DNA from: Novosphingobium sp. PhB57
GTDB lineage: Bacteria > Pseudomonadota > Alphaproteobacteria > Sphingomonadales > Sphingomonadaceae
NCBI RefSeq assembly: GCF_004342985.1
Contig: NZ_SMBO01000004.1
Span: 62,001-126,000, forward strand
Direction: 5' to 3'
Length of the DNA stretch: 64,000 bases
In this document: positions 43,556 through 52,923 of the stretch, in pieces
How the letters are laid out: the number at the start of each line of letters is the position of its first letter
Numbering within the stretch: the first letter of the stretch is position 1
Program-made: the position numbers and the translations under genes
The notes under the pieces: generated by a model
Told to the model about the DNA's origin: nothing
The model's database searches: none
What the model saw: only the letters and a program-made list of their open reading frames with translations

Positions 43556-45127
43556 ATGGACACACCTGATACCCTGCTCGAACCCGGACGCAATTGCTGG
43601 CGGATCGAGCACGCGACCCGTGCCGCCGTCATCGTAGACGCAGATGATTATTTCAAAGCAGCACGCGCCGCGATGCTACGCGCGAAAAAGCAGATCCTGC
43701 TGGTCGGTTGGGACTTCGATGCCCGCATCCGGTTCGGCGGCGATAAGGACGACGGCGGGCCGGACCAGGTCGGTGCGTTTCTCAGTTGGCTCGTCCGGCG
43801 GACTCCGGGCCTGCAAGTCCACATCCTGCGCTGGGATACCGGTGCCATCAAGACGCTGTTTCACGGTCAGACGTTACTGAGAATAGCGCAGTGGATCAAA
43901 GATCCGCAAATTCACATGCGTCTCGACGGCCATCATCCCCCTACCGGATCGCATCACCAGAAGGTCGTCGTCATCGATGACGACGTCGCCTTCTGCGGCG
44001 GGATCGACATGACTGTCGATCGCTGGGACACGCGCCAACACGATGATGACGAACCCCGCCGTCTGGAGCCCGATGGCACGCCTTACGGTCCCTGGCACGA
44101 TGCCACCACGATGCTCCAGGGGCCGGTCGCACGCACGCTGGGCGACATGTGCCGGAAACGCTGGGAAGTTTCGGGCGGAAGCGCGCTCGCTCCGGCTTCG
44201 TGCGATGCGGATTGCTGGCCAGAGGACGTCGAAAGCGACTTCACCGATGTGGAAGTGGGCATCGCGCTCACCGTTCCGGAAATGGCCGAACAGGATCCTC
44301 GCCACGAGATCGAGGCTCTCTATGTCGATCTCATCATGCGGGCGAAGCGCTGGTTCTATGCCGAAAGCCAGTATTTCGCCTCAAGAAAGGTCGCAGAAGC
44401 CATCGCGCAACGGCTGGCAGAGCCTGACGGCCCCGAATTTGTGATCGTCCATCCCACCTCCGCGCAAGGCTGGCTTGAGCCGATCGCGATGGATTCCGCA
44501 CGCGCCAGATTGGTGGAGGCGCTGCAGCAGCGGGACGTCCATGGTCGCCTGCGGCTCTATCACCCCTATACCGCGAAGGGGCACCCCATCTATGTGCATG
44601 CCAAAGTGACGGTCGTCGACGATGAAGTGCTGCGCGTAGGGTCTTCGAACTTCAACAATCGTTCGCTCCGCCTGGACACCGAATGCGACGTCGTCATCGA
44701 CGCCGGCCGGGAAGCCAATGCCGCCGAGCGCGGGACCATTGCCGGCATCCGCAACGCCCTTCTGGCCGAGCATCTCGATACGGACTGTCAGACCATCGAA
44801 GACCTGCTGGAACAGACCGGCTCGATCATTTCGACAATCGAAAAACTGCGCGGCGACGGCCGCTCGCTGCGGCCCTACGAAGTGCCGGACCTCGATTCCG
44901 TTCGCGAATGGCTCGCCGATCACAAAGTCCTCGATCCCGAAGGGCCGGGCGAGATGTTCGAGGCGATCTCCAAACGCACGCCGCTGCTCGCGCGTCTGAA
45001 GCACCGCCCTCATTTCAAGCGCCAGGATGGCGGTCTGTCGCTGGTCGGCGCCGGTATCCTTGCCGCGGGGGCAGCAGCAGGGATAGGCCTGCTCGCTACG
45101 GCCATTTCAAAGCGCTCGGATAAATAG
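43556..45127 (+). CDS. Phospholipase D-family protein with two HKD motifs
   Basis: 523 residues from ATG 43556; the frame is open further upstream but the added part is Ser/Arg-rich and not family-like. The first active-site motif is SHHQKVVVIDDDVAFCGG, the second HAKVTVVDDEVLRVGSSNFNNRS, together forming one catalytic centre. There is no signal peptide, but a C-terminal hydrophobic stretch (GAGILAAGAAAGIGLLATAIS) probably anchors it in the inner membrane. It may hydrolyse phospholipids or act as a transphosphatidylase such as a cardiolipin synthase-like enzyme. Confidence 0.9.
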   Translation: MDTPDTLLEPGRNCWRIEHATRAAVIVDADDYFKAARAAMLRAKKQILLVGWDFDARIRFGGDKDDGGPDQVGAFLSWLVRRTPGLQVHILRWDTGAIKTLFHGQTLLRIAQWIKDPQIHMRLDGHHPPTGSHHQKVVVIDDDVAFCGGIDMTVDRWDTRQHDDDEPRRLEPDGTPYGPWHDATTMLQGPVARTLGDMCRKRWEVSGGSALAPASCDADCWPEDVESDFTDVEVGIALTVPEMAEQDPRHEIEALYVDLIMRAKRWFYAESQYFASRKVAEAIAQRLAEPDGPEFVIVHPTSAQGWLEPIAMDSARARLVEALQQRDVHGRLRLYHPYTAKGHPIYVHAKVTVVDDEVLRVGSSNFNNRSLRLDTECDVVIDAGREANAAERGTIAGIRNALLAEHLDTDCQTIEDLLEQTGSIISTIEKLRGDGRSLRPYEVPDLDSVREWLADHKVLDPEGPGEMFEAISKRTPLLARLKHRPHFKRQDGGLSLVGAGILAAGAAAGIGLLATAISKRSDK

Positions 45128-45204
45128 CGCCTGCCGCCAAATCACGCCCCGTTCGCGCCCGCCGGCAAGAGGGCACCCATCCGCCATCGCCGGCACCTGG
45201 GCCA

Positions 45205-46065
45205 TCAAATGGCGTCGAGCCGTACCTTGACATCAGCGGGCAGTTCCAGCGCCGCGGCAGCCAGATTTTCCGCCAGATGTTCCAGGCTCGACGTCCCGGG
45301 GATCAGCAGAAGGTTCGGCGAGCGCGCAAGCAGCCAGGCCAAGGCCGTCTGCATGGGCGTTGCCCGGATCTCGGCGGCAAGCCCGGCCAAGGCGTCCGAC
45401 TGAATGGGGCTGAACCCGCCCAGCGGGAAGAACGGCACATAAGCGATACCCTGCGCCGCCAGAGCGTCCACGAGCAGATCGTCGCCCCGATGGACAAGAT
45501 TGTACTGGTTCTGCACGCACGCGACCGGCGCGATGGCCTGGGCCTCGGCCACTTGCGCCTTAGTGACGTTGCTGAGGCCGAGGTGCCGGACCAGACCCTG
45601 CTCACGCAGCCGCGCGAGGGCCCAGAACTGTTCCTCCAGAGAGCCTTCGCTCGGCGCATGGACGTCCCCCATCAGCCGCAGGTTGACCACTTCGATCCGC
45701 TCCAGACCAAGGTTGCGCAAGTTGTCGTGGACGGCGCGGGTCAGTTCGTCCGCGCTCTGGGCCGGCAGCCAGGATGCGTCGGCTCCCCGCACCGCGCCGA
45801 CCTTTGTCACGATGACCAGATCCTCACCGTAGGGGTGCAGGGCTTCGCGAATGATCTCGTTCGTCACATGCGGGCCGTAGAAATCACTGGTGTCGATATG
45901 GTTGACGCCCGCCTCCACAGCCGCGCGCAGAACCGCCACGGCGCCGGCGCGGTCTCGCGGGGGACCGAAGACGCCCGGTCCCGCCAGTTGCATGGCGCCG
46001 TAGCCCATGCGGTTCACGGGACGGTCGCCCAGTTGGAAGGTCCCCGCCTTGGCAAGATCGATCAT
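45205..46065 (-). CDS. Aldo/keto reductase
   Basis: 286 residues from ATG 46065, preceded by AGGAGA. The TIM-barrel AKR signatures are HIDTSDFYGPH (catalytic Asp and Tyr), VTKVGAVRG (Lys) and the NADPH segment LLLIPGTSSLEHLAENL. The usual catalytic His after strand 4 is replaced in NLRLMG, which occurs in several AKR subfamilies. The gene is divergent from a LysR regulator 102 nt away, which likely controls it. Physiological substrate unknown; reactive carbonyl detoxification is plausible. Confidence 0.92.
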   Translation of the reverse strand: MIDLAKAGTFQLGDRPVNRMGYGAMQLAGPGVFGPPRDRAGAVAVLRAAVEAGVNHIDTSDFYGPHVTNEIIREALHPYGEDLVIVTKVGAVRGADASWLPAQSADELTRAVHDNLRNLGLERIEVVNLRLMGDVHAPSEGSLEEQFWALARLREQGLVRHLGLSNVTKAQVAEAQAIAPVACVQNQYNLVHRGDDLLVDALAAQGIAYVPFFPLGGFSPIQSDALAGLAAEIRATPMQTALAWLLARSPNLLLIPGTSSLEHLAENLAAAALELPADVKVRLDAI

Positions 46066-46167
46066 TGCATGTCTCCTGGCATGTTGCTGCCCGAATATGG
46101 ACTTCAACTCGCTGATCGATAAGACGGTCTATTGAGAACAGCTTGTACGGAAAATCGCACAATGGCC

Positions 46168-47064
46168 ATGGAACTTGACGATCTTTCCGCCTTTGTCGCC
46201 GTGGCCAGCGCCAAGGGCTTTCGGGAGGCAGCCCGCATCTCCGGCGTGTCGGCATCCGGGCTCAGCGAAGCCCTGAGGCGCCTCGAAACCCGGTTGAACA
46301 CCCGGTTGCTTCATCGCAGCACCCGCAGCATATCCCTGACCGAAGCCGGCGCCCGGCTCTACGAAAGGATCGGACCGTCGCTCGCCGAGATCGGCGCCGC
46401 ACTGGACAGCGTTCAGGCTCTTACCGATGAGCCGGCAGGCGCGCTGAAACTGAACGTACCCGCCAACGTGGCACGCACGGTGCTCCCAGGCATTCTCCCG
46501 GGCTTTCTTGGCGCTCATCCGCATATCCGGGTGGAAGTCACCGTGGAGGACAGTTTCGTGGACATCCTCGCCTCCGGAGCGGACGCCGGTATCCGCTATG
46601 AGGAGCGCCTGGAGCAGGACATGATCGCGGTCCCTATCGGGCCGCGTGAACAGCGCCTTCTCACGGCCGCCGCACCGTCCTATTTCGCAGCGCGAGGGCG
46701 CCCTGCCCATCCGCGCGACCTCGTTCATCACAATTGCATGCGCCTGCGCTTTGCCAGCGGCGCCATAGCGACCTGGGAATTCGAGAAGGACGGCGAAGTG
46801 CTTCGTTTCGATCCCCCGGGATCGCTGCTGATCCAACCGGGATCGGCATGCGACCTGTTGGTGGAGGCGGCCGCCTCGGGGCTCGGTATCGTGTGCCTGT
46901 TCGAGGATTGGCTGGCCCCTCATTTGCGCAGCGGCGCACTCGAAACCGTGCTCGAGGACTGGACACCTCCCTTTTCCGGACCGATGCTCTATTATTCCGG
47001 TCGCCGCCAAATCCCGCCGCCCTTGCGGGCGTTCATCGACTTTACGAGGTGCATCTCGGGTTGA
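46168..47064 (+). CDS. LysR-family transcriptional regulator
   Basis: 298 residues from ATG 46168 (ATG 46162 is equally possible). The HTH (GFREAARISGVSASGLSEAL) and effector domain (LKLNVPANVARTVLPGIL, DAGIRYEERLEQDMIAV) match the YafC/DsdC-like branch that commonly sits divergent to redox enzymes. Its neighbour is the aldo/keto reductase, with both promoters in a 102-nt space. The C-terminus IPPPLRAFIDFTRCISG fits the family end. Confidence 0.93.
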   Translation: MELDDLSAFVAVASAKGFREAARISGVSASGLSEALRRLETRLNTRLLHRSTRSISLTEAGARLYERIGPSLAEIGAALDSVQALTDEPAGALKLNVPANVARTVLPGILPGFLGAHPHIRVEVTVEDSFVDILASGADAGIRYEERLEQDMIAVPIGPREQRLLTAAAPSYFAARGRPAHPRDLVHHNCMRLRFASGAIATWEFEKDGEVLRFDPPGSLLIQPGSACDLLVEAAASGLGIVCLFEDWLAPHLRSGALETVLEDWTPPFSGPMLYYSGRRQIPPPLRAFIDFTRCISG

Positions 47065-47107
47065 GCCTTTCCGGCGGCGCCCAGCAATCCGGGCGCCCGG
47101 CACGCAG

Positions 47108-49447
47108 TCAATCGAAATCCAGGCTGAGATGAGCGATGTCGCCCTCGATGCGGCCTTGCGGACTGCGATAGGCCGTTACCGGCACGCCCAGATCGCGTCC
47201 CACGTCCAGGGTTTCGCCGTTTCCAGCCGCCATCAGCATGGACGTCGGCAAACGCCCCGACGCGAGAGCTGCGCCATTCGCACTGAGCGTGACGGTGGCC
47301 GGGCCGCCCGGCCTGTCGACGGCGAAGCGCATGGTCAGCTTGACCGTACCTTCAGGCAGCGCTCGATCGGCGGCGACACGGGTGATCTCATCGGGATCGG
47401 TGGAACGCACAGCAATGAACACGGGACGGCCCTTGTCCAGGTAGAGGCTCCAGCCTCCGAAGCGGCTGCCGAACGCCATGACCGCTCCCGAAGCGGTATC
47501 GCTATCCAGTCGCAGATCGGCAGCGAGCGTGAAGCTGCGTGCGAACGGCACCGGCTCCGTATTGGCGGGCAGGCTCACATCCTTGCCCCAGAAGTCGAAA
47601 TGCTTGCGACCGCTGCCGCGCATCATCGCCGCTCCGCGCGCCATGCCGAAGCGGTGATCGAGCGGAAGCACGTTGTTGCGCGCCGCCTCCCGCTTCCACA
47701 GATCGAGCATGGTCTGAAGCCGTGCAGGCTCCTTCGCGGCAAGATCGTTCGACTGCGAAAAATCCCGATCGAGATTGTAGAGGGACCATTGCACCGGGGG
47801 CCGTTCACCGGCGGCAGGAAGGTTCTGCCACGCCAGACGCCCATCATCGCCCGAGAGGAACCAGCCATCGTGATAGAGGCCGGCCTTCCCGCCGATCTCG
47901 TAGTATTGGGTGCGCGGTTTCGCCGCATCGCAGGAGGCGAGGCTGGCCAGCAGGCTTTCGCCGTCCATCGGCTTCTGGCGGACCCCATAGACGCTTTGCG
48001 GCGCTGGCAAGCGCGCCGCCTCCAGTACCGTCGGCGCAATGTCCACCAGATGCGAGAACTGACCGCAGACCGCACCGGGATGCGCCGTGTGTCCCTTCCA
48101 GGAAAGGATCATGCCGTTTCGGATGCCGCCCAGGAACGAGGCGTATTGCTTGGTCCAGCGCAGCGGCGTGTTCATCGCCCAGGCCCATCCGGCAGGGTAG
48201 CTTTCATAGGTCATCGAACCGCCGAGCCGATCGATATTGGCCTGCATCCAAGCCTCGCTTTCATCATGCGAGCCCATCGAGCGCAGTTCGTTGATCGTGC
48301 CTTTCGGCCCTGCCTCCGCGCTAGCGCCATTGTCGCCGATCACCAGCGCTACCAAGGTATTGTCCAACTGGCCCATCCGCTGCAGTTCGTCGATCACGCG
48401 GCCGATCTGCTCGTCCTGATAGACAAGCTGCGCCGCGGCGACTTCCATCGTGCGTGCAGCGAAAGCCTTCTGGCCCGAAGTCAGGCTTTTCCAGGCCGGA
48501 ATTTCCGCAGGGCGCGGGGTTAGCGGCGTACCTTTGGGTATGATGCCCATGGCAAGTTGCCGCCGCCAGGTCTGTTCGCGCTGAAGATCCCAGCCGGCAT
48601 CGAACTTGCCCTTGAAACGCGCGATATAGTCCGCTGGAGCCTGATGCGGCGCATGGGTGGAGCCGGGCGCCATGTAGACGAGAAACGGCTTTTCCGGCGC
48701 TGCCGCCTTCTGGTTGTGGATCCAGCGGATCGCATCCTCGGCCAGGCGGCTGTCGAGCAGGCTTTCCTCTCCATCGTCCTGCTCGGCGCGCTGGATGCCG
48801 CGATAGAGGATTGGCGAATATTGGTCGCTATCGCCGCTGACGAACCCGTAGAAGTAATCGAAGCCCAGACCGGTCGGCCAGCTGTCGAACGGCCCCGCCT
48901 CACTGCGTTCGTTGGACGGCAGGTTGTGATGCTTGCCGAACATCGCCGTGCTGTAGCCATTCGGCCGCAGGACCTGGGCGATCGTGGCGGTTTCCGGCAG
49001 GATTTTCCCGCCGTAGCCCGGAAATGGCGCAGGCACATCGCTCAACCAGCCGACCCCGGCGTTGTGATGGTTGCGACCGGTCAGCAGCGCCGCGCGACTG
49101 GGCGAGCAGATCCCGGTGGTGTGGAAGCGATTGTAGCGCTGGCCACGCGCTGCCAGCCGTTCGAAATGGGGTGTCGGAACGGGGCCGCCGAAAGCGCTGG
49201 ACATCGCGAAACCGACGTCGTCGCTCATCATCAGGAAAACGTTGGGCGCTCCGGCGGGCGCCTGGATCGCGGCCTGGGCAAAGCCTGTGGCATCCAGGAC
49301 ATTCTCCGCCACCGTTCCCGTGAACGGCGCGGCCGGCACGGGCAGGATCGTGCGCGCGGGCTGGCTGTCCGCCGCCGCAGGGTGTGCTGACGCCGCCCCT
49401 GCCATCGCCAATGCCGCCGCGCCTGTCCGCCATCCGATCTTGCCCAT
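47108..49447 (-). CDS. Arylsulfatase (Cys-type, formylglycine-dependent)
   Basis: 779 residues from ATG 49447, with GGGGAGGA upstream. The signal peptide ends around AHPAAADS, so it is periplasmic. Metal-binding SDDVG (about 75-79) and the maturation motif ICSPSRAALLTGRN with Cys114 as the formylglycine precursor identify a sulfatase. LVIGDNGASAEAG and GGIRNGMILSWKGH match the AtsA-like group. A C-terminal beta-sandwich of about 170 residues extends beyond the catalytic core. The maturase is not in the window. It would release sulfate from aryl or alkyl sulfate esters. Confidence 0.92.
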   Translation of the reverse strand: MGKIGWRTGAAALAMAGAASAHPAAADSQPARTILPVPAAPFTGTVAENVLDATGFAQAAIQAPAGAPNVFLMMSDDVGFAMSSAFGGPVPTPHFERLAARGQRYNRFHTTGICSPSRAALLTGRNHHNAGVGWLSDVPAPFPGYGGKILPETATIAQVLRPNGYSTAMFGKHHNLPSNERSEAGPFDSWPTGLGFDYFYGFVSGDSDQYSPILYRGIQRAEQDDGEESLLDSRLAEDAIRWIHNQKAAAPEKPFLVYMAPGSTHAPHQAPADYIARFKGKFDAGWDLQREQTWRRQLAMGIIPKGTPLTPRPAEIPAWKSLTSGQKAFAARTMEVAAAQLVYQDEQIGRVIDELQRMGQLDNTLVALVIGDNGASAEAGPKGTINELRSMGSHDESEAWMQANIDRLGGSMTYESYPAGWAWAMNTPLRWTKQYASFLGGIRNGMILSWKGHTAHPGAVCGQFSHLVDIAPTVLEAARLPAPQSVYGVRQKPMDGESLLASLASCDAAKPRTQYYEIGGKAGLYHDGWFLSGDDGRLAWQNLPAAGERPPVQWSLYNLDRDFSQSNDLAAKEPARLQTMLDLWKREAARNNVLPLDHRFGMARGAAMMRGSGRKHFDFWGKDVSLPANTEPVPFARSFTLAADLRLDSDTASGAVMAFGSRFGGWSLYLDKGRPVFIAVRSTDPDEITRVAADRALPEGTVKLTMRFAVDRPGGPATVTLSANGAALASGRLPTSMLMAAGNGETLDVGRDLGVPVTAYRSPQGRIEGDIAHLSLDFD

Positions 49448-49547
49448 CGCGTTCCTCCCCCGCTTCGTTCGCAGGCAAGTTAGGGCTCGCGCGATCAGGC
49501 TGTCCAATGCATATCAAGGCAACATTGCATGCATCATGGGAATACCG

Positions 49548-50420
49548 ATGGACCTGCCGCGCCTGCGCCATATCGTTGCCGTCGCCCGTAACCAGAGCTT
49601 CTCGCGCGCGGCGGAGGAAGTAGGCATCACTCAGCCCGCGCTGAGCCGCAGCATCGCCGCCTTCGAGAAAAGGCACGGTGTCATGTTGTTCGATCGGGGG
49701 CGCGGCGGGGTCCATCCCACGGCTGCCGGGCTGCATGTGATCGAACACGCGCAAAAGCTGCTTCATGCCGCGGGAGACCTGGAACGCAGCCTTCGGCGCT
49801 ATCCCGAAGGCAAGCCGGGACAAGTCGCCATCGGGCTTGGGCCGCTGATGGCCGGACTGTTCCTGCCGCACGTGGCCGGCTCGCTCCTGCATGCCTGGCC
49901 TGGAATCCGCATTCGCACCTTGGTGCGCGCGCCCGATCAACTCGTCACCGAACTGGTCAACGACCGGATCGAGATGATCCTTGGCAGCAACTGGAATCTT
50001 GGCCGCATCCCGAGCACAGGGATCGAGCGACTGGGCCGGATCGGCGTTGCCTTCATGGTGCGCGGCGGCCATCCCCTGTCTCGGCAAGGCCTGGTCACCA
50101 ACGCCGATCTGGAGGATTATCCGGCCGCCAGTGCCGTCGAACTGCCAGATGGCCAGGGTGACCCGGCCGGAAGTTTCATCTGCGACAATTTCCACGTCCT
50201 GCGCGAAACGGTGCTGCGCAGCGATTGCGTCTGGATCTCCTCGCCTGCGTTCCTGGCCGATGATCTGCGCGAAGGGCGCATGGTCCAGTTGGAAGTCAGC
50301 GGATTCCCGCCCTCCCATAGCGAGGTCTGCCTGATTACGAAACGCAGCCGCACCCGTTCCCCGACAGTCACGGCCGTAGCGGAAAAAATCCGCACTCTCC
50401 TGGCGCAGGCGGAGGTATGA
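49548..50420 (+). CDS. LysR-family transcriptional regulator
   Basis: 290 residues from ATG 49548, with GGGAA 6 nt upstream (ATG 49536 also in frame). The HTH SFSRAAEEVGITQPALSRSI is strong, and the effector domain starts PGQVAIGLGPLMAGLFL. It is divergent from the arylsulfatase with 100 nt between the starts, so it is the probable regulator of sulfate-ester use, by analogy with CysB/Cbl-type control. An inverted CAACATTGCATGCATC element lies between them. Confidence 0.92.
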   Translation: MDLPRLRHIVAVARNQSFSRAAEEVGITQPALSRSIAAFEKRHGVMLFDRGRGGVHPTAAGLHVIEHAQKLLHAAGDLERSLRRYPEGKPGQVAIGLGPLMAGLFLPHVAGSLLHAWPGIRIRTLVRAPDQLVTELVNDRIEMILGSNWNLGRIPSTGIERLGRIGVAFMVRGGHPLSRQGLVTNADLEDYPAASAVELPDGQGDPAGSFICDNFHVLRETVLRSDCVWISSPAFLADDLREGRMVQLEVSGFPPSHSEVCLITKRSRTRSPTVTAVAEKIRTLLAQAEV

Positions 50421-50444
50421 TGTCGCTGCTCGCCTGTTCTGGTG

Positions 50445-51608
50445 CTAGGGCATGAGACCCGCGGCACGAAGCGCATCCTCGATCACTTTGCGCACGCCTG
50501 CCTCTCGGGTCCGCCCGCTCTGCCCGGGTTCCGAGGGCGGGATCGGCTGCAGGCGCCGGCCTTCATAAACCATCAGTCCGTTCATTTCGGCGGGTTCCGG
50601 AATTCGCGCCCTATCCGGAGAATGTTCGGCAGCCCTCGCTTCTTGGTGGTCATCGAGGAGTCCCCAAAAACTGCAGATCTGGTGGCTTGAGGAAACCCCC
50701 ACTTCCAGCATGAAGGCCCCCGCCCGTCCGCACGCATCCTTGCCGGACGTCTTCAACGGGGTACCGTGCCCCATGCCGGCTATGCGATGATCCTCCATGA
50801 CCGGGCGCCCGTGACGGTCCAGCCAGACACGGCGGGTATGGCTGCCCGTGGATTCGCTGAGATCCGGCGTCTCGCCGATATCGTGCAAGGCGCCGCATTG
50901 CCTCAGCAAGGCAGTGGCGTTGAGGTCGGCTACCGTTGCATCCCCGCTGCCATGCCAGACCGAGAGCGTCGGCCACGGCCCGGCATGAGAGGTCGCCTGG
51001 CGGACCAGCATCTCCAGCTCGCTCCGCTCGGGCATATTCTGGCCGCGCATGCGTTCGAGAGCCTGCGGCACACCATAGGCGCTCCCGTAAGGCAGACCGG
51101 CAACAACAGCGCCTCCCGCAAACACTTCGGGATAGGTCGCCAGCATGACCGCCGTCATGGCGCCGCCGGCAGAGAGGCCGGTCACATATATGCGGGCGGC
51201 GTCGATATTATGCCGGGCGACGACGGCCGCGATCATGTTTCTGATGGACTGCGCCTCGCCCGCACCGCGACGGCTGTCTTCTTTCGAAAACCAGTTGAAG
51301 CACAAGTTCGGATTGTTCGAGGCCTGCTGCTCTGGAAAAAGCAGGGCAAACCCATGCCTGTCGGCCATCTCGGACCATCCGGCACCCATATCGTAGCCTG
51401 CCGCATTCTGGGTGCAGCCGTGGAGTACCACCACCAGCGCCGGATGCTTGGACAAGGTGGGAGGGAGATAGAGGTGCGCGCGTAGCGCTCCAGGGTTCTC
51501 CCCGAACTGGCTCAGTTCCCGCAGGCGGCTATGGCCCTGAAATGCGCCGGATGCCGGCCCTTTCCGCAAGGCGGCCAAGTGAGCGATGGTCTCCGATATC
51601 GTTGGCAT
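50445..51608 (-). CDS. PHB-depolymerase-family esterase
   Basis: 387 residues from ATG 51608; upstream codons run into the spacer without family sequence. The lipase box GLSAGGAMTAVML carries the nucleophile, and LVVVLHGCTQNAAGYDMGAGW gives the oxyanion region. The Asp in WHGSGDATVADLNA and the His in GMGHGTPLK complete the triad. There is no classical signal peptide, so it may act on intracellular polyhydroxyalkanoate oligomers or other esters such as feruloyl esters. It converges on the LysR gene at 50420 with only 24 nt between. Confidence 0.9.
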   Translation of the reverse strand: MPTISETIAHLAALRKGPASGAFQGHSRLRELSQFGENPGALRAHLYLPPTLSKHPALVVVLHGCTQNAAGYDMGAGWSEMADRHGFALLFPEQQASNNPNLCFNWFSKEDSRRGAGEAQSIRNMIAAVVARHNIDAARIYVTGLSAGGAMTAVMLATYPEVFAGGAVVAGLPYGSAYGVPQALERMRGQNMPERSELEMLVRQATSHAGPWPTLSVWHGSGDATVADLNATALLRQCGALHDIGETPDLSESTGSHTRRVWLDRHGRPVMEDHRIAGMGHGTPLKTSGKDACGRAGAFMLEVGVSSSHQICSFWGLLDDHQEARAAEHSPDRARIPEPAEMNGLMVYEGRRLQPIPPSEPGQSGRTREAGVRKVIEDALRAAGLMP

Positions 51609-51922
51609 GGCATATCCTTGCTGAAATGGGGCAAGCACAGGATAGGAGCGCTCCACCATTTTGCTGCACTGCAACATCAAATGGTGACGAACGGGATTGT
51701 TGCAAGGTGAATCAGTTTTCAATTTTGCCGGGCCGCTTCGAGCAGCCTTTCGCAAGCCTCACTCATGGCAGCTCAAGACCCAGCCCTGATGCACCTGCGA
51801 TCCGGGAGCCTTAGCTGATACAGTCCCGATTTCCGGGCGAAAGGCCGTCCGCCCGGCACCTCTCAGCGGCGGGCCAAGCCTCTCAACTCCGCAACAAGCT
51901 GACGGCAAACATCCCTTCCAAT
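51609..51922. other. 314-nt spacer, no gene seen
   Basis: It lies upstream of the esterase and downstream of the XRE-like gene. A 15-codon minus-strand peptide (MSEACERLLEAARQN) is open but unsupported. The run TGCACTGCAACATCAAATGG near 51663 may belong to the esterase promoter. Confidence 0.35.
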
Positions 51923-52168
51923 CTAGAAAGCGAATGCCAGCTGGTCTGGATGCGGCATCCGCCGACGGGTTCCGCGCTCGCGAACATTGTCCTGATCGAC
52001 CGCGCCGAACACGACCTTGATCATGGTGAGTGCCCGCGAATTGATTTTTTCCGAGGCTTCCAGCCGGCGAACGGCGCGCGCAGGATCCCGATAGCCGATA
52101 GCCTTGCCAAGTTCGATTTCCGAAAGACCTCGGTTCTTGCGAGCTGCAGCCAGTTCGGCTCCGGTCAT
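51923..52168 (-). CDS. Small XRE-like HTH protein
   Basis: 81 residues from ATG 52168, with GGGAG 6 nt upstream. The segment TGAELAAARKNRGLSEIELG followed by YRDPARAVRRLEASEK reads as a Cro/C1-type helix-turn-helix. The basic tail RERGTRRRMPHP ends in QLAFAF. It could be a solitary antitoxin or repressor; no toxin-like partner is adjacent on the same strand. Confidence 0.7.
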   Translation of the reverse strand: MTGAELAAARKNRGLSEIELGKAIGYRDPARAVRRLEASEKINSRALTMIKVVFGAVDQDNVRERGTRRRMPHPDQLAFAF

Positions 52169-52644
52169 GAAAAACTCCCTGGTTTGATCGCAACGAGAAG
52201 CGAACCCGGCGGTTCTGGTCGGAACCGAAAAGGGTCGGGCTGCGCGCCGTAGCGGGCCAGAGTCCCGGATTCCAGTCCGGCACGGCACGCAATTCCGCAA
52301 ATGCGCTCAGGTTATCAACAGCCTTGTCGTCAACCGGAATCCCTCTTGAGCGCAGCGACGATGAACCCGGCGGCAAGATGGCCCATCGAGCCGACCATGG
52401 ATTGATTGCCGCGTCTGCGGGCTACCATTTCGGCGCAGCGCGTCGCCTGCCCTGGCCAGGAAGTTGGCCACTCACACCTCCCTCCAGTAAGCCCTGCGCA
52501 AGCCTTGCACCTGACCGCTGCCGTAGCTCGATGACGCCTGACAGCCGGGTTGAGGCTCGCCGGGAGCGGGGCCGGCCATCGATCCTGTGGAAAGCGAGTG
52601 CTCCATTAGCTGACGCCGCCCACAATCTCGCGTATCAGGGCTTC
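52169..52644. other. 476-nt spacer with weak coding-like stretch
   Basis: No gene is firmly supported. Minus-strand codons ending near 52348 read MVGSMGHLAAGFIVAALKRD and could be a 20-40-residue peptide or remnant. The rest shows no protein character or repeat. Confidence 0.3.
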
Positions 52645-52830
52645 ATGGCCATCTTTTGCTTCATTGGACGGCATAAGCCATCACTTGTCTCGGTCTCTCG
52701 CGGCAAAGGTAACGGCTATCTTGCTCTATGCGATTCCTGCGGGGTACCGCTCGAACGTTCTGCCCCAGGCGGATGGCATGCTGCGCGCCCCATGAAAGAG
52801 AGCCCGCTGGCAGCGACGCCTCCCGCTTAG
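52645..52830 (+). CDS. Small conserved-type protein
   Basis: 61 residues from ATG 52645. CFIGRHKPSLVSVSRGKGNG followed by LALCDSCGVPLERSAPG shows a Cys-x2-Cys knuckle in a short beta-hairpin, like sphingomonad small zinc-ribbon proteins. There is a CAGGG element before the ATG. Function unknown. Confidence 0.55.
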   Translation: MAIFCFIGRHKPSLVSVSRGKGNGYLALCDSCGVPLERSAPGGWHAARPMKESPLAATPPA

Positions 52831-52923
52831 GATACGCCCGCCGCGATCGCCTGCATCAGCCGAGGCTCAGACGCGGGCATATTTGCATAAGCCATTTTGC
52901 TGGAGCGGCAGCCCAAGCTGCGG

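Noticed and set aside
51923..52830. Toxin-antitoxin pair from the XRE-like protein and the 61-residue protein
   Set aside because: They lie on opposite strands, 476 nt apart, and the small protein has a Cys knuckle without any known toxin motif.
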